Part shown: in pieces, positions 27,107 through 35,724 of the stretch
Position numbering within the stretch: position 1 is the first letter of the stretch
How the letters are laid out: every line of letters begins with the position of its first letter
DNA from: Prevotella sp. UBA4268
GTDB lineage: Bacteria; Bacteroidota; Bacteroidia; Bacteroidales; Bacteroidaceae
Reading direction: 5' to 3'
Assembly (NCBI GenBank): GCA_002395135.1
Contig: DGWC01000108.1
Span: 1,112 to 62,357, forward strand
Length of the DNA: 61,246 bases
Position numbers and translations under genes: made by a program
Notes under the pieces: model-generated
What the model was told of the DNA's origin: nothing
The model's database searches: none
What the model saw: only the letters and a program-made list of their open reading frames with translations

Positions 27107-27354
27107 AGCATATCTATTGTTTGCGTGCTCTGATGCAACGGAATACTTCCTCTTTTCCTATTGTTTTCACCATACAAACGGCAGCCACGCATGGTGAAAC
27201 CCTTGTTTTCGGGCTTCGCGGCGCACACTGATGTAATGGTGTTGCAGCTCCCTTCAGTGGACGAATTCTTTCGGTTTTGCATTTTTTAAGAAAAAAAACG
27301 GCGAAAATCATAACCTTTTTTCTGAGTTATTCGTATAGAATTTGTTAATCCGGT

Positions 27355-27370
27355 AAAAACTTAAGTTTTT
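27355..27370. promoter_or_regulatory. 16-bp palindrome upstream of susC (locus 1)
   Basis: AAAAACTTAAGTTTTT is perfectly self-complementary and lies 50 bp before the susC start; the next bases contain a second small palindrome, GTATAC. No TAnnTTTG box is present here, which fits a promoter read by the alternative sigma factor. The exact role is unknown. Confidence 0.4.
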
Positions 27371-27419
27371 TGTATACGTAGAGAATAAGTATTAATACAT
27401 TAAAAATCGCACATCAGTT

Positions 27420-30400
27420 ATGAGAAGAAAGATTCTAATCATGATGCTCTTCGTTGCATGTTTCGGCGTGTTGCCGTCTCATGGTCAAGACATTGACCCT
27501 AATGAGAAGGTGACGCTGTCGTTCAGCAATGAGCCTTTGACGCAAGTGCTGCAGCGCTTGGAAACGATGACGTCGTATAAGTTCCTTTACACTTACGACG
27601 ATGTAAGCAAGTATCGCGTGAGCGGAAAAATGCGCAGCGAGACACTTGAGAATGTCCTGAAGCAAGTGCTCGAAGGCACGCCGCTCGAATACAGCGCGCA
27701 GGGCAAGTTTATCAACATTACCGTGAAAGGCGGAGGCACCAAGGCTTCTGCCCCGTCGGCACACCATTCCGTGAGCGGCCGTGTGCTCGACGAACACAAG
27801 GAACCCGTCATCGGTGCGCAGGTAAGAGTGCTCGGCACTAAACTCATTGCCGTGACCGACATGGACGGAAACTTCTCTTTCGACCAGCCCGTGCCTGAGA
27901 AGGCGCGCATCCAGGTGTCTTACATCGGCATGGAAACCGCTCATGTGACCGCCAAGAAGAACATGGTGATCAACATGAAGTCAGACACGCAGATGCTTGG
28001 CGACGTGGTGGTGACCGGTTACCAGCAACTCGACCGCCGCAACCTCACCAGTTCTGTTACCAGTAAGAGCATGGAAGAACTGGAGATTCCCGGCGTGGCC
28101 GACCTCTCGAAGATGCTCGAAGGAAAGATTCCCGACCTGATTTCGCTCACAAACAGTGGTGAGGTGAATGCCACCAACCGCATCCGTATCCGCGGAACAT
28201 CCACCATCGTGGGTAACCGAGAGCCGCTGTGGGTGCTCGACGGCATTATTATGACCGATCCTGTGAACCTTTCTCCCGATGTACTCAATGACCCCGATTA
28301 CGTAAACCGTATTGGTAATGCCATCGCTGGTATTAACCCGCAGGACATCCAGCGCATCGACGTGTTGAAGGATGCCGCTGCCACTGCGCTTTATGGAACG
28401 CGTGCCGCCAATGGTGTGATCGTGGTGACCACCAAGAGCGGACGCGAAGGAAAGCCTACTATATCCTATACAGGTTCGGTTACAGGCCGTAAACGCCCGT
28501 ATTATTCAGACAAGAGAGTTAATTTGATGAACTCTGCCGAGCGCATCCAGTTCTCCCAGTATTTGGTGGATAATCAGTATAAGTATCCGATGGGAATGGC
28601 GCATGTGGGCTATGAGTGGGCTCTGACACAGTATTATGCCAAGCAGATTACCCATGAGGAATTCCTTTCGCAGGTGGAAACAATGATGGCCACCAACACC
28701 GACTGGTTCGATCTGCTTTGCCACAACTCGCTCTCTCACGACCATAGTGTGAGCATTTCTGGTGGAACGGAGAAAGCCCGTTATTACACTTCTATCGGTT
28801 ATACCGACCAAGACGATGTCATCAATAATACCATGAATCGTCGCTATACGGCCATGACCAAAGTGAGTTACGACCTGAGCAAGCGGTTCAAGGTGAATTT
28901 CCAGGCATCTGGCTATCTTAACGACCGTGAATATAACATCGACAATGCCATCAACTATGCGTATGTAACCAGCCGTGCCATTCCTGCATACAATGCCGAC
29001 GGCAGTTATTATTTCTATCAGAGGTATGCTAGCAGTTATTACCACGATTACAATTTCATGCACGAACTTGAGAATACCTCACAAATGAATCAAACCAATG
29101 CCATCTCTGGCAATATCAGTTTCAGATATGATGCCAGTGAAAACTTGTGGCTTGATGGAACATTCTCGGCAAATATCCAGAATGCGACTTCAGAGACGTG
29201 GTATGGCGAGGATTCTTTCTATGCGCGTACATTGAAGCGCGCAGAATCTGGCGAGACACCTCCTGGTGACAGCACACTGCCGTATGGTGGAGAGTTCCGC
29301 AAGTCAAGCAACAAGAATATTGGATGGACGGCCCGTCTTCAGGGCAACTACAACAAGTTCTTCGGTTCAGACAGACAGCACAATGCGAACATCTCATTAG
29401 GTCTCGAAGCAAGCAGCGGCCATTACACTGGCGATAACTATGTGCAGCGAGGTTATTATAAAGACCGCGGACGCAACTTTGCCACCGGCATCCCTTCAAG
29501 TTTTACATCTTATTGGGATTGGGAAAGAAACAATGTTCCCACCATTATCGACCAGACGAACAACGTGGTGTCTGCATATGCCACGCTGACATACAGTTAC
29601 AAGAACCTTTTCACCTTGAACACCAACGGACGCTACGACGGCTCTAACAAGTTCGGAAGCCGAAGCAACGAAAAGATCCTCCCTGTGTGGTCTGTATCAG
29701 GAAATGCCAATCTGCTGAACATCTTCAAAATCAAGGCACCTTGGCTGGAGCATTTTGCTATGAAGGCTTCCTATGGTGAGCAGGGTAACATGCTCGACAA
29801 CCAGACTCCTGAGTTGATCATCAAGAAAGGTAACATGAATGCCTACTACGATGAAATGATCTCTACACCAGCCTATTTCGCCAATCCTGATTTGAAGTGG
29901 GAGAAGACACGCTCGTTCAATGTCGCTCTCGAGGCTCGTATGTTTGACGGGCGACTGTCCATCGAAACGGAGTATTATTTCAAAAAGACCACCGATGCAT
30001 TCCTTGACAAGGTTATCTCTGACGTGAATGGTTTCAACTCTTATGTAGTGAACTCGGGTACGATAGAGAACAGCGGATTCAACGTGTCTATCACCTCTAC
30101 TCCGGTGAAACTGAAGGATTTCTACTGGATTCTTTCAGGAAACATTTCAAAAGTCTACAATAAAATCAAGACGGCACCTGGTGCTGAGACCTATGAACTC
30201 AGCAACTTCCTGAATGGTTCTGCCGTGGTGATGGGGCAGCCTATCGGAACTTTCTATTCTTATAAGTTTGCCGGTTTGAGCACCGTTGACGGCGGACCAA
30301 TTATCGAGGATTTGGAGGAACGTCAGATTGAACTTCACGAACTGAAGAACTATCAGGCCTATACCAAGGTGCTTATCCCCTCAGGTCGACGTGAACCCAA

Positions 30401-30965
30401 TGTGACGGGAAGTATCAACAATACATTTACATACAAGCATTTCCGTCTGAATACGTCTCTGCTTCTTAATTTCGGTGCCAAGACACGATTGTTCCGTTTG
30501 TTTGACGATGTGGCTAATGGAAATATCAAATCGGAAAACAACCTGAACAGAGACTTGCTGAATGCATGGCGGAAACCGGGCGATGAGAAGGTTACCAATA
30601 TTCCTTCAGTGATGGGATCGGGTAGTAGTGGTTACTATTACTATTCTTCTCACTGGAGTTCGGGTTATCCTTATACGGGTGCCGTCATTGCCGACAATGC
30701 TTGGAAAATGTACGATTACAGTACAGTGCGTGTGGTAAGTGGTGACTACGTGAAACTCTCTAATGTGTCGCTCACATACGAGTTGAACCAGAAACAACTG
30801 GCCAAGACTAAATTGAGCCATCTTGCATTCACGCTCAGTGCCTATAATCTCTATACCTGGAGTGATAAGGCTCTGCGCGGTCAGACTCCGACGCAGGGTG
30901 GATTCTCTGAAGTGCAACTCAGCGATACGCCGAGTTATACATTTGGTATTACCGTTAATTTCTAA
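27420..30965 (+). CDS. SusC/RagA-family TonB-dependent transporter with STN domain (locus 1)
   Basis: 1181 residues. Signal peptide ~1-23; STN (secretin/TonB short N-terminal) domain ~28-105 (V-T-L-S-F-S-N-E-P-L-T-Q-V-L); carboxypeptidase-like domain ~117-195 (V-S-G-R-V-L-D-E-H-K-E-P-V-I-G-A); plug from ~200 (V-V-V-T-G-Y-Q, I-R-I-R-G-T-S-T, V-L-D-G-I-I, I-D-V-L-K-D-A-A-A-T-A-L-Y-G-T-R-A-A-N-G-V); barrel to the end (F-G-I-T-V-N-F). It forms the transport channel under the SusD lid. The STN domain is the part that contacts FecR, so this receptor can probably switch on its own synthesis via the divergent sigma/FecR pair. susD follows after 22 nt. Substrate unknown; no glycan enzymes lie nearby. 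Confidence 0.95.
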   Translation: MRRKILIMMLFVACFGVLPSHGQDIDPNEKVTLSFSNEPLTQVLQRLETMTSYKFLYTYDDVSKYRVSGKMRSETLENVLKQVLEGTPLEYSAQGKFINITVKGGGTKASAPSAHHSVSGRVLDEHKEPVIGAQVRVLGTKLIAVTDMDGNFSFDQPVPEKARIQVSYIGMETAHVTAKKNMVINMKSDTQMLGDVVVTGYQQLDRRNLTSSVTSKSMEELEIPGVADLSKMLEGKIPDLISLTNSGEVNATNRIRIRGTSTIVGNREPLWVLDGIIMTDPVNLSPDVLNDPDYVNRIGNAIAGINPQDIQRIDVLKDAAATALYGTRAANGVIVVTTKSGREGKPTISYTGSVTGRKRPYYSDKRVNLMNSAERIQFSQYLVDNQYKYPMGMAHVGYEWALTQYYAKQITHEEFLSQVETMMATNTDWFDLLCHNSLSHDHSVSISGGTEKARYYTSIGYTDQDDVINNTMNRRYTAMTKVSYDLSKRFKVNFQASGYLNDREYNIDNAINYAYVTSRAIPAYNADGSYYFYQRYASSYYHDYNFMHELENTSQMNQTNAISGNISFRYDASENLWLDGTFSANIQNATSETWYGEDSFYARTLKRAESGETPPGDSTLPYGGEFRKSSNKNIGWTARLQGNYNKFFGSDRQHNANISLGLEASSGHYTGDNYVQRGYYKDRGRNFATGIPSSFTSYWDWERNNVPTIIDQTNNVVSAYATLTYSYKNLFTLNTNGRYDGSNKFGSRSNEKILPVWSVSGNANLLNIFKIKAPWLEHFAMKASYGEQGNMLDNQTPELIIKKGNMNAYYDEMISTPAYFANPDLKWEKTRSFNVALEARMFDGRLSIETEYYFKKTTDAFLDKVISDVNGFNSYVVNSGTIENSGFNVSITSTPVKLKDFYWILSGNISKVYNKIKTAPGAETYELSNFLNGSAVVMGQPIGTFYSYKFAGLSTVDGGPIIEDLEERQIELHELKNYQAYTKVLIPSGRREPNVTGSINNTFTYKHFRLNTSLLLNFGAKTRLFRLFDDVANGNIKSENNLNRDLLNAWRKPGDEKVTNIPSVMGSGSSGYYYYSSHWSSGYPYTGAVIADNAWKMYDYSTVRVVSGDYVKLSNVSLTYELNQKQLAKTKLSHLAFTLSAYNLYTWSDKALRGQTPTQGGFSEVQLSDTPSYTFGITVNF

Positions 30966-30987
30966 ACGAAGGGAGGACATTAAGAAT

Positions 30988-32580
30988 ATGAAATTCATGA
31001 GATTTATACTATTGTCACTGACGGTATTGCTTTATACCAGTTGTGGTGACTTTTTGGAAGAGTCTTCACAAGATAATGACTATGTACGCACTTGGAAAGA
31101 CTTGAACGAGTTGCTCATCGGTGGCTGTTATATGGAAGTGAATACAACGGCAAGCCAGGCGTTTGCCGTTGAGTCGAACAAGGGAATGTTCCTTCATTTG
31201 CTGGCCGACGAAGTGGAGGAGAATAATTTCGGAGGGCGGCATTTCGACGACCATGAGCATGTCTTTGGCTATCTCACTTGGCAGCAGCGCTCGGGCATGA
31301 AAGAGAGTTACACCGACTATTATGCGGAAAATAATATGTGGACAAAGGTGTATAAGAACATCAATGTGGCCAATAATATTCTCAAAAGCGTGCAGGACGT
31401 GCCGCAGGTGATGGAGTCAGAAAAAGAAGGTGCTGCCCGTGTAGCAGCCGAGGCTCATTTCTTGCGCGCGTTCTACTATTTCTGGTTGGTGAATGTTTAT
31501 GCCAATCCGTATAATCCCCATACGGCATCAACAGATCTGGGCGTACCCGTAAAGACCAGCGAGCAGGTGCTCGACGTGAAATTTGAGCGAAATTCCGTAC
31601 AGGAAGTTTACGACTTGGTCGTCTCTGATTTGTTGGCAGCCGAAGAGGAAATGTCGCATGTCACGAAAGAGCGCCATTCCATGTATCGTGCAGACATGAA
31701 TTCCATCCGGTTGCTGCTCAGCCGCGTGTATCTCTATCTGCAAAACTGGGAGAAGGCCGCTCAATATGCGCGTATGGTTATCCAAGATCATCCCCAACTG
31801 ATGAACATGAATGACGATACCAATTACTTTAGCACCAAGAGCAATCCGGAGAATATCTTCTCCATGGGCGGCGACGACCTGCAAGAGATGTTCGACCCTG
31901 CTGTACAGGCTTTGAGAGTAAGCAAGGATTTGTATTCACAGTATTCTTTGAATGACTTGAGGCGCGACCGCTGGTATTACACTTATGGTGCCTTCACCGG
32001 ACTTACTAAGCGCAAGGGTGCCTTCGATTATCTGTCAGTGAAATATGAAAAAACGGACATGAATTGGTATAATATGTATTATACTACATACCTTTCGGCT
32101 CGTGCCGATGTATCCTCGTTGTTCTGGCTCCGTTCCGCCGAGGCGTATCTCAATTTGGCTGAAGCAGAAGCATACATGGGGCATGAGGATGAGTCACGCA
32201 GCGCGCTTAACACTTTGCGCAAGGCTCGCTATGATAAGAATGCAACCGATGTGATGGTTACCGCTACAGGTAGCGACCTGGTTACCGCTGTCCGTAAAGA
32301 ACGCCGGATGGAACTGGCACTGGAAGGCCATCGTTGGTTTGACCTTCGCCGTTATAGAGTATGCAGCGTGCAGCCAGAGAAGATTTCCATCACTCACAAT
32401 TATTCTCTTTATAAGGAGCGTGGTCAGTATGAGATTATTGAAACCCGCCAGTTCGTGCTGGAAGAGGAAGATCCAGGCTGGACACTGCCTATACCTCATG
32501 AGGTGCTTGAGTTCAACACGGGCATGCCTAACAATGAAACCAAGTGGCGCGATTATACCGTTGTGCCGACTGTAGAGTAA
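30988..32580 (+). CDS. SusD/RagB-family outer-membrane lipoprotein (locus 1)
   Basis: 530 residues from the ATG at 30988, which gives a lipoprotein signal peptide with lipobox Y-T-S-C-G-D. SusD features: tetratricopeptide-like helices (A-A-E-A-H-F-L-R-A-F-Y-Y-F-W-L-V-N-V-Y), L-L-L-S-R-V-Y-L-Y-L-Q-N-W in the middle, and near the end L-N-L-A-E-A-E-A-Y-M-G and V-R-K-E-R-R-M-E-L-A-L-E-G-H-R-W-F-D-L-R-R. It captures substrate at the cell surface and closes over SusC. The frame extends upstream to 30823 inside susC, but that part has no signal peptide; a GGGAGG at 30971 precedes the chosen start. Confidence 0.95.
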   Translation: MKFMRFILLSLTVLLYTSCGDFLEESSQDNDYVRTWKDLNELLIGGCYMEVNTTASQAFAVESNKGMFLHLLADEVEENNFGGRHFDDHEHVFGYLTWQQRSGMKESYTDYYAENNMWTKVYKNINVANNILKSVQDVPQVMESEKEGAARVAAEAHFLRAFYYFWLVNVYANPYNPHTASTDLGVPVKTSEQVLDVKFERNSVQEVYDLVVSDLLAAEEEMSHVTKERHSMYRADMNSIRLLLSRVYLYLQNWEKAAQYARMVIQDHPQLMNMNDDTNYFSTKSNPENIFSMGGDDLQEMFDPAVQALRVSKDLYSQYSLNDLRRDRWYYTYGAFTGLTKRKGAFDYLSVKYEKTDMNWYNMYYTTYLSARADVSSLFWLRSAEAYLNLAEAEAYMGHEDESRSALNTLRKARYDKNATDVMVTATGSDLVTAVRKERRMELALEGHRWFDLRRYRVCSVQPEKISITHNYSLYKERGQYEIIETRQFVLEEEDPGWTLPIPHEVLEFNTGMPNNETKWRDYTVVPTVE

Positions 32581-32600
32581 AAACCAAAAACGAAAAGAAA

Positions 32601-33500
32601 ATGAAAAGATTTCAGATATTTTTAGCGGCATTTGTCATGGGGATGACGCTGGTTGCCTGCGGTGATGATGATGAAACATTGTCAACAGCGTATCAGGATC
32701 CTACCAACAATTTCATACCCAATCCCTCTGCATCGGATGAGACATCTGTGCTCCGCCGGCAGTTCAAGGAAAAGTATGACAGTTATCTGCTGTTTACCGA
32801 TACCCTGCAGCACTATCAGGTTGGAATTGATATCAACGGAGATCCCCGTTATTTCACGGAATTAGTCAATATCTTGTATTCCGTAGGTCAGACTGCACCC
32901 ATTGTAGACAGGCAGACTTATACCTATTTTACAAGTTTTGATGAGCAGAAGGCGGTTGTTGAATATATGGAACAGTATATCCTGAACCACATTACAGGAA
33001 AACTCCGTCCGTTCAGTTGGTTCCTTGCCAAGACCATTGAGAACAGAACCAATACCGGAAGCACCACACGACCGTATGCTATAGCCGGTCAACGTACTAT
33101 TATTGTTTCGTTAGGTCAGGCGCTTCGCTTGACGGAATCAGGTAAGAGAACGCTGGCCACCAGGATTCTAAGCACCATCATCGGGCAGTTGGCTGCCAAC
33201 AACAGTGATGCTTTTGATGAGTTCTACGCTGTGAGTGGAAGCCTTTATGGGCAGGCCATGTCGGTGCCAGAAGGTAAAAACCGTAATCAGTTCCTGGCTG
33301 AAAACGGGTTTGTCAGTCCTGCGACATATTTACCTAACATATATTATCCCTCACAAAGGGACGATTTGTCAGCCTATTCGTTGATTGCCATCAGTTATAC
33401 TGATGAGAAGATTGCGAAGGATTATGGGCAGTATCCGCTTGTCATGAAGAAAGTGGAAATTGTCAAGAGGGTTCTTACAGCATTGGGCTACGTTTTTTAA
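32601..33500 (+). CDS. SusCD-associated lipoprotein, resembles metallohydrolase partner without HExxH
   Basis: 299 residues from the ATG at 32601, lipobox L-V-A-C-G-D. In position, size and general order (Y-D-S-Y-L-L-F near the N-terminus, F-T-S-F-D in the middle, I-A-K-D-Y-G-Q-Y-P near the end) it resembles the substrate-import-associated zinc metallohydrolase lipoproteins found beside SusC/SusD. Those carry HExxH; here the expected place reads L-S-T-I-I-G-Q-L-A and I see no HExxH anywhere. If the relation holds, this is a non-catalytic member, perhaps a surface binding protein. The relation is inferred from context and pattern only. Located 20 nt after susD, so in the same operon. Confidence 0.6.
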   Translation: MKRFQIFLAAFVMGMTLVACGDDDETLSTAYQDPTNNFIPNPSASDETSVLRRQFKEKYDSYLLFTDTLQHYQVGIDINGDPRYFTELVNILYSVGQTAPIVDRQTYTYFTSFDEQKAVVEYMEQYILNHITGKLRPFSWFLAKTIENRTNTGSTTRPYAIAGQRTIIVSLGQALRLTESGKRTLATRILSTIIGQLAANNSDAFDEFYAVSGSLYGQAMSVPEGKNRNQFLAENGFVSPATYLPNIYYPSQRDDLSAYSLIAISYTDEKIAKDYGQYPLVMKKVEIVKRVLTALGYVF

Positions 33501-33537
33501 TGAATAATCGTATCTAAAGAATAAAAAAGTGTTGAAT

Positions 33538-34236
33538 ATGACATTTAAATCAATGATATGGGCAGTTGCTGCCCTGATGAGCGTCACTGTGATTTCCTGT
33601 GGCGATGACGATGACAAGATTCCCGATAAGGTGAAAGCCGCAGCAACGGGTACTTTCACTGATGAGCGCGACGGAACAGTGTATAACTGGGTACGCTATG
33701 GCAATCTGGAGTGGATGGCGCAGAACTTTGCTTATACCGACGGACAGACGGACGTTTCTATCTACTTGGATGATGATGAGCATGAGAGTAATCGTGAGAG
33801 TACCCGCAATCTGGCAAAGTATGGACGACTTTACTCTTTAGGTGCAGCCAAGCGACTTTGCCCCGAAGGCTGGCGCATTCCCACAGATGCCGACTGGCAG
33901 AACCTGGAGCAGCAGATGGGTATGTCGGCTGCTGATGCCGCCAAGCGCGAGTGGCGCGGCAACGTGATGCACAGCATGGTGAGTTTCTATGAAGATCCTT
34001 GCGACCTGAACCTGCTGCTTGGCGGTTATTATACCAACCATACCATCATGAGCACGTCTGGTTGGCGTTTCATGGGCAATTTCGGTTTCTATTGGACTTC
34101 GACCAAAGATGAAGAAAAAGGTGGTGAATTCTATTTCTACCGCAAATTCTTCTATAATTACAATGGTGTGTATCGTGAAAGCACAGAGACAGAAAACCTC
34201 AAAATGAGCGTCCGTTATGTAAGAGATGCCAGATAA
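33538..34236 (+). CDS. FISUMP-domain lipoprotein
   Basis: 232 residues from the ATG at 33538; lipobox V-I-S-C-G-D followed by four Asp. The body matches the Fibrobacter succinogenes major paralogous (FISUMP) domain: D-G-T-V-Y-N-W-V-R-Y-G-N-L-E-W-M-A-Q-N-F, Y-G-R-L-Y-S-L-G-A-A-K-R-L-C-P-E-G-W-R-I-P-T, W-T-S-T-K-D, and a final V-R-Y-V-R-D. Function of the domain is unknown; such proteins are usually surface-exposed lipoproteins. Same operon as susC/susD; a strong hairpin follows in the 109-nt gap to the next gene. Confidence 0.85.
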   Translation: MTFKSMIWAVAALMSVTVISCGDDDDKIPDKVKAAATGTFTDERDGTVYNWVRYGNLEWMAQNFAYTDGQTDVSIYLDDDEHESNRESTRNLAKYGRLYSLGAAKRLCPEGWRIPTDADWQNLEQQMGMSAADAAKREWRGNVMHSMVSFYEDPCDLNLLLGGYYTNHTIMSTSGWRFMGNFGFYWTSTKDEEKGGEFYFYRKFFYNYNGVYRESTETENLKMSVRYVRDAR

Positions 34237-34249
34237 TATGGTATATATC

Positions 34250-34280
34250 ATTGGCAGCCTTCTGCATGGAGGCTGCCAAT
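34250..34280 (+). promoter_or_regulatory. 11-bp stem-loop between operon genes
   Basis: Perfect arms ATTGGCAGCCT (34250-34260) and AGGCTGCCAAT (34270-34280), 9-nt loop. No T tract follows, so it is not a standard intrinsic terminator. It may protect the 3' end of the upstream susC-susD mRNA or separate the expression of the two parts. Confidence 0.5.
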
Positions 34281-34345
34281 TACCAAAACAAGGAGAAATC
34301 ATACTGATAGAATAATCATTTATTATTAATTTATAGATAATCGTT

Positions 34346-35710
34346 ATGAAGAAAATTTTTACAAACTTACGCAGCAAGAAAGCATTCATGGTGATTGCTT
34401 TTGCGCTGGCATCATGTTCCAGTATGTATGCAAACAATGCATACTATGATCATTATGCATTGTTAGGCACGTATCCCACAGGCGTTGGAAAAGTGTATGC
34501 TCAGATTTCCTCTGATTGTACGAAAATGGACGGTGTTGATTTTGAAACTCCAGCCGAAAGTGTTGAGGTGCAGTTCATTTTCAAGGCTTTAGGAGAAAAC
34601 AAGACCTTTACAGCCGTTGCTGTTCCTGAAGACGGATGGATTGTAGCAGGTTTTACTTACGGAGAGAAGAATGAGGATGGCACTTTCACTTGTGTCACCG
34701 ATACGCTTACTTATTCAAGTAATCCCGCAGAGATTAACTCGGTGTCCACAATCAGTGATAAGGATTCTTTAACGGCAGTGTCAATATTCCCATTGGAACC
34801 AGATGAAGCCTTCTATGCAGTATTCACGCATGTGGCTCCCAGAGTAGTCAATGGATATGGAGAGTTTGGAGAAGTCAAGATTGACAAGATATCCAACAAC
34901 ATTGGCGATCAGGTTACGCTTACAGCCATTCCGAAACGAGACGGCACCTTCTCTCATTGGATTGAGAAAAGCACAGGCAACAAGATTACAGACAACCCGT
35001 TGACAGTCACCGTTACAAAAGCAGAGGAGTATATTGCCTACTTTGAAAACGACCTGATGATTAAACTCAACTTCCCTGAAGAGGGTGGCTATCTGCCGTT
35101 CTATGATGCAGAGTACCGCACGGAATTCCCCTCCGAGCGTGAGTTTGATGTGTTGGATTTTGATGCCCGTAATGTGTCAACATTCAAGAACAATGGGCAG
35201 GATGCCATCGCTGTGGTTCCCACCAAGTCGGGTGTGGTAGGCAATTGGGCTCAGTCTCCAGTTATTTTCTACGGAAAAGGTGAGCATGTGGCACTTCGTG
35301 ACACCTCTTCAACCACTCCTGGTAACAATGAGTACAACCTGCTTCGTTGGAGCGGTGACGAAGGCGTAAAGACCGATACGCTCCGTTCTGGTCATCATTA
35401 TTACACATTCGATGCTCAAAAGGCTGTGTTCAATATTGTAAAGTCTGATGTTCCTACAATCGCTGCCAAGCAGATTTACATGGCAATGCCAGACTCATGT
35501 GTTGAGGCTCTGACTCCCGGCAACTTCCCCGATATTATATATACATCTGAAGAAGAAAGCGGCGAGACTGGCATTTCAGCAGTAACAACGGCTGCAAAGG
35601 CCAAAAAGAATGGCATTTACACCATCGACGGCCGCCGCGTAGAGGCTCTTGAGCAGGAGGGTATCTATATCTTTGACGGCAAGAAGGTGCTCTATCGCAA
35701 GAGAAAGTAA
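34346..35710 (+). CDS. Secreted InlB-type repeat protein with sorting-like C-terminus
   Basis: 454 residues. Signal peptide ~1-28 (A-L-A-S-C-S-S-M-Y-A-N; the Cys may be a lipobox). Two or more divergent InlB B-repeat/bacterial-repeat-like segments: F-T-A-V-A-V-P-E-D-G-W-I-V-A-G-F ... F-Y-A-V-F, and V-T-L-T-A-I-P-K-R-D-G-T-F-S-H-W-I ... Y-I-A-Y-F. The end I-Y-T-I-D-G-R-R-V ... G-I-Y-I-F-D-G-K-K-V-L-Y-R-K resembles the C-terminal domains used by type IX secretion (type A) and common in Prevotella surface proteins. Likely a cell-surface or secreted protein; no catalytic motif seen. Lies 14 nt before a TlpA fusion gene. Confidence 0.7.
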   Translation: MKKIFTNLRSKKAFMVIAFALASCSSMYANNAYYDHYALLGTYPTGVGKVYAQISSDCTKMDGVDFETPAESVEVQFIFKALGENKTFTAVAVPEDGWIVAGFTYGEKNEDGTFTCVTDTLTYSSNPAEINSVSTISDKDSLTAVSIFPLEPDEAFYAVFTHVAPRVVNGYGEFGEVKIDKISNNIGDQVTLTAIPKRDGTFSHWIEKSTGNKITDNPLTVTVTKAEEYIAYFENDLMIKLNFPEEGGYLPFYDAEYRTEFPSEREFDVLDFDARNVSTFKNNGQDAIAVVPTKSGVVGNWAQSPVIFYGKGEHVALRDTSSTTPGNNEYNLLRWSGDEGVKTDTLRSGHHYYTFDAQKAVFNIVKSDVPTIAAKQIYMAMPDSCVEALTPGNFPDIIYTSEEESGETGISAVTTAAKAKKNGIYTIDGRRVEALEQEGIYIFDGKKVLYRKRK

Positions 35711-35724
35711 ACATATTCTGATAT

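Larger units (their letters stand above)
26804..27419. other. 616-nt gap between sigma factor and susC (locus 1)
   Basis: Non-coding divergent region. It holds the sigma-gene -7 element (26811-26818), a four-unit 22-bp repeat array (27021-27101) and a 16-bp palindrome 50 bp before susC (27355-27370). The stretch 27110-27290 has a different, less AT-rich look and contains the local repeats expected of neither gene; I see no coding or mobile-element signature in it. Short minus-strand frames over the array are products of the repeats. Confidence 0.6.

Noticed and set aside
27046..27311. Minus-strand short reading frames over repeat array 1
   Set aside because: They run through the tandem repeats and low-complexity sequence, have no recognisable domain, and overlap each other in different frames.
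30823..30987. Extended N-terminus of SusD starting inside susC
   Set aside because: The extension has no signal peptide, while the ATG at 30988 gives a proper lipoprotein signal.
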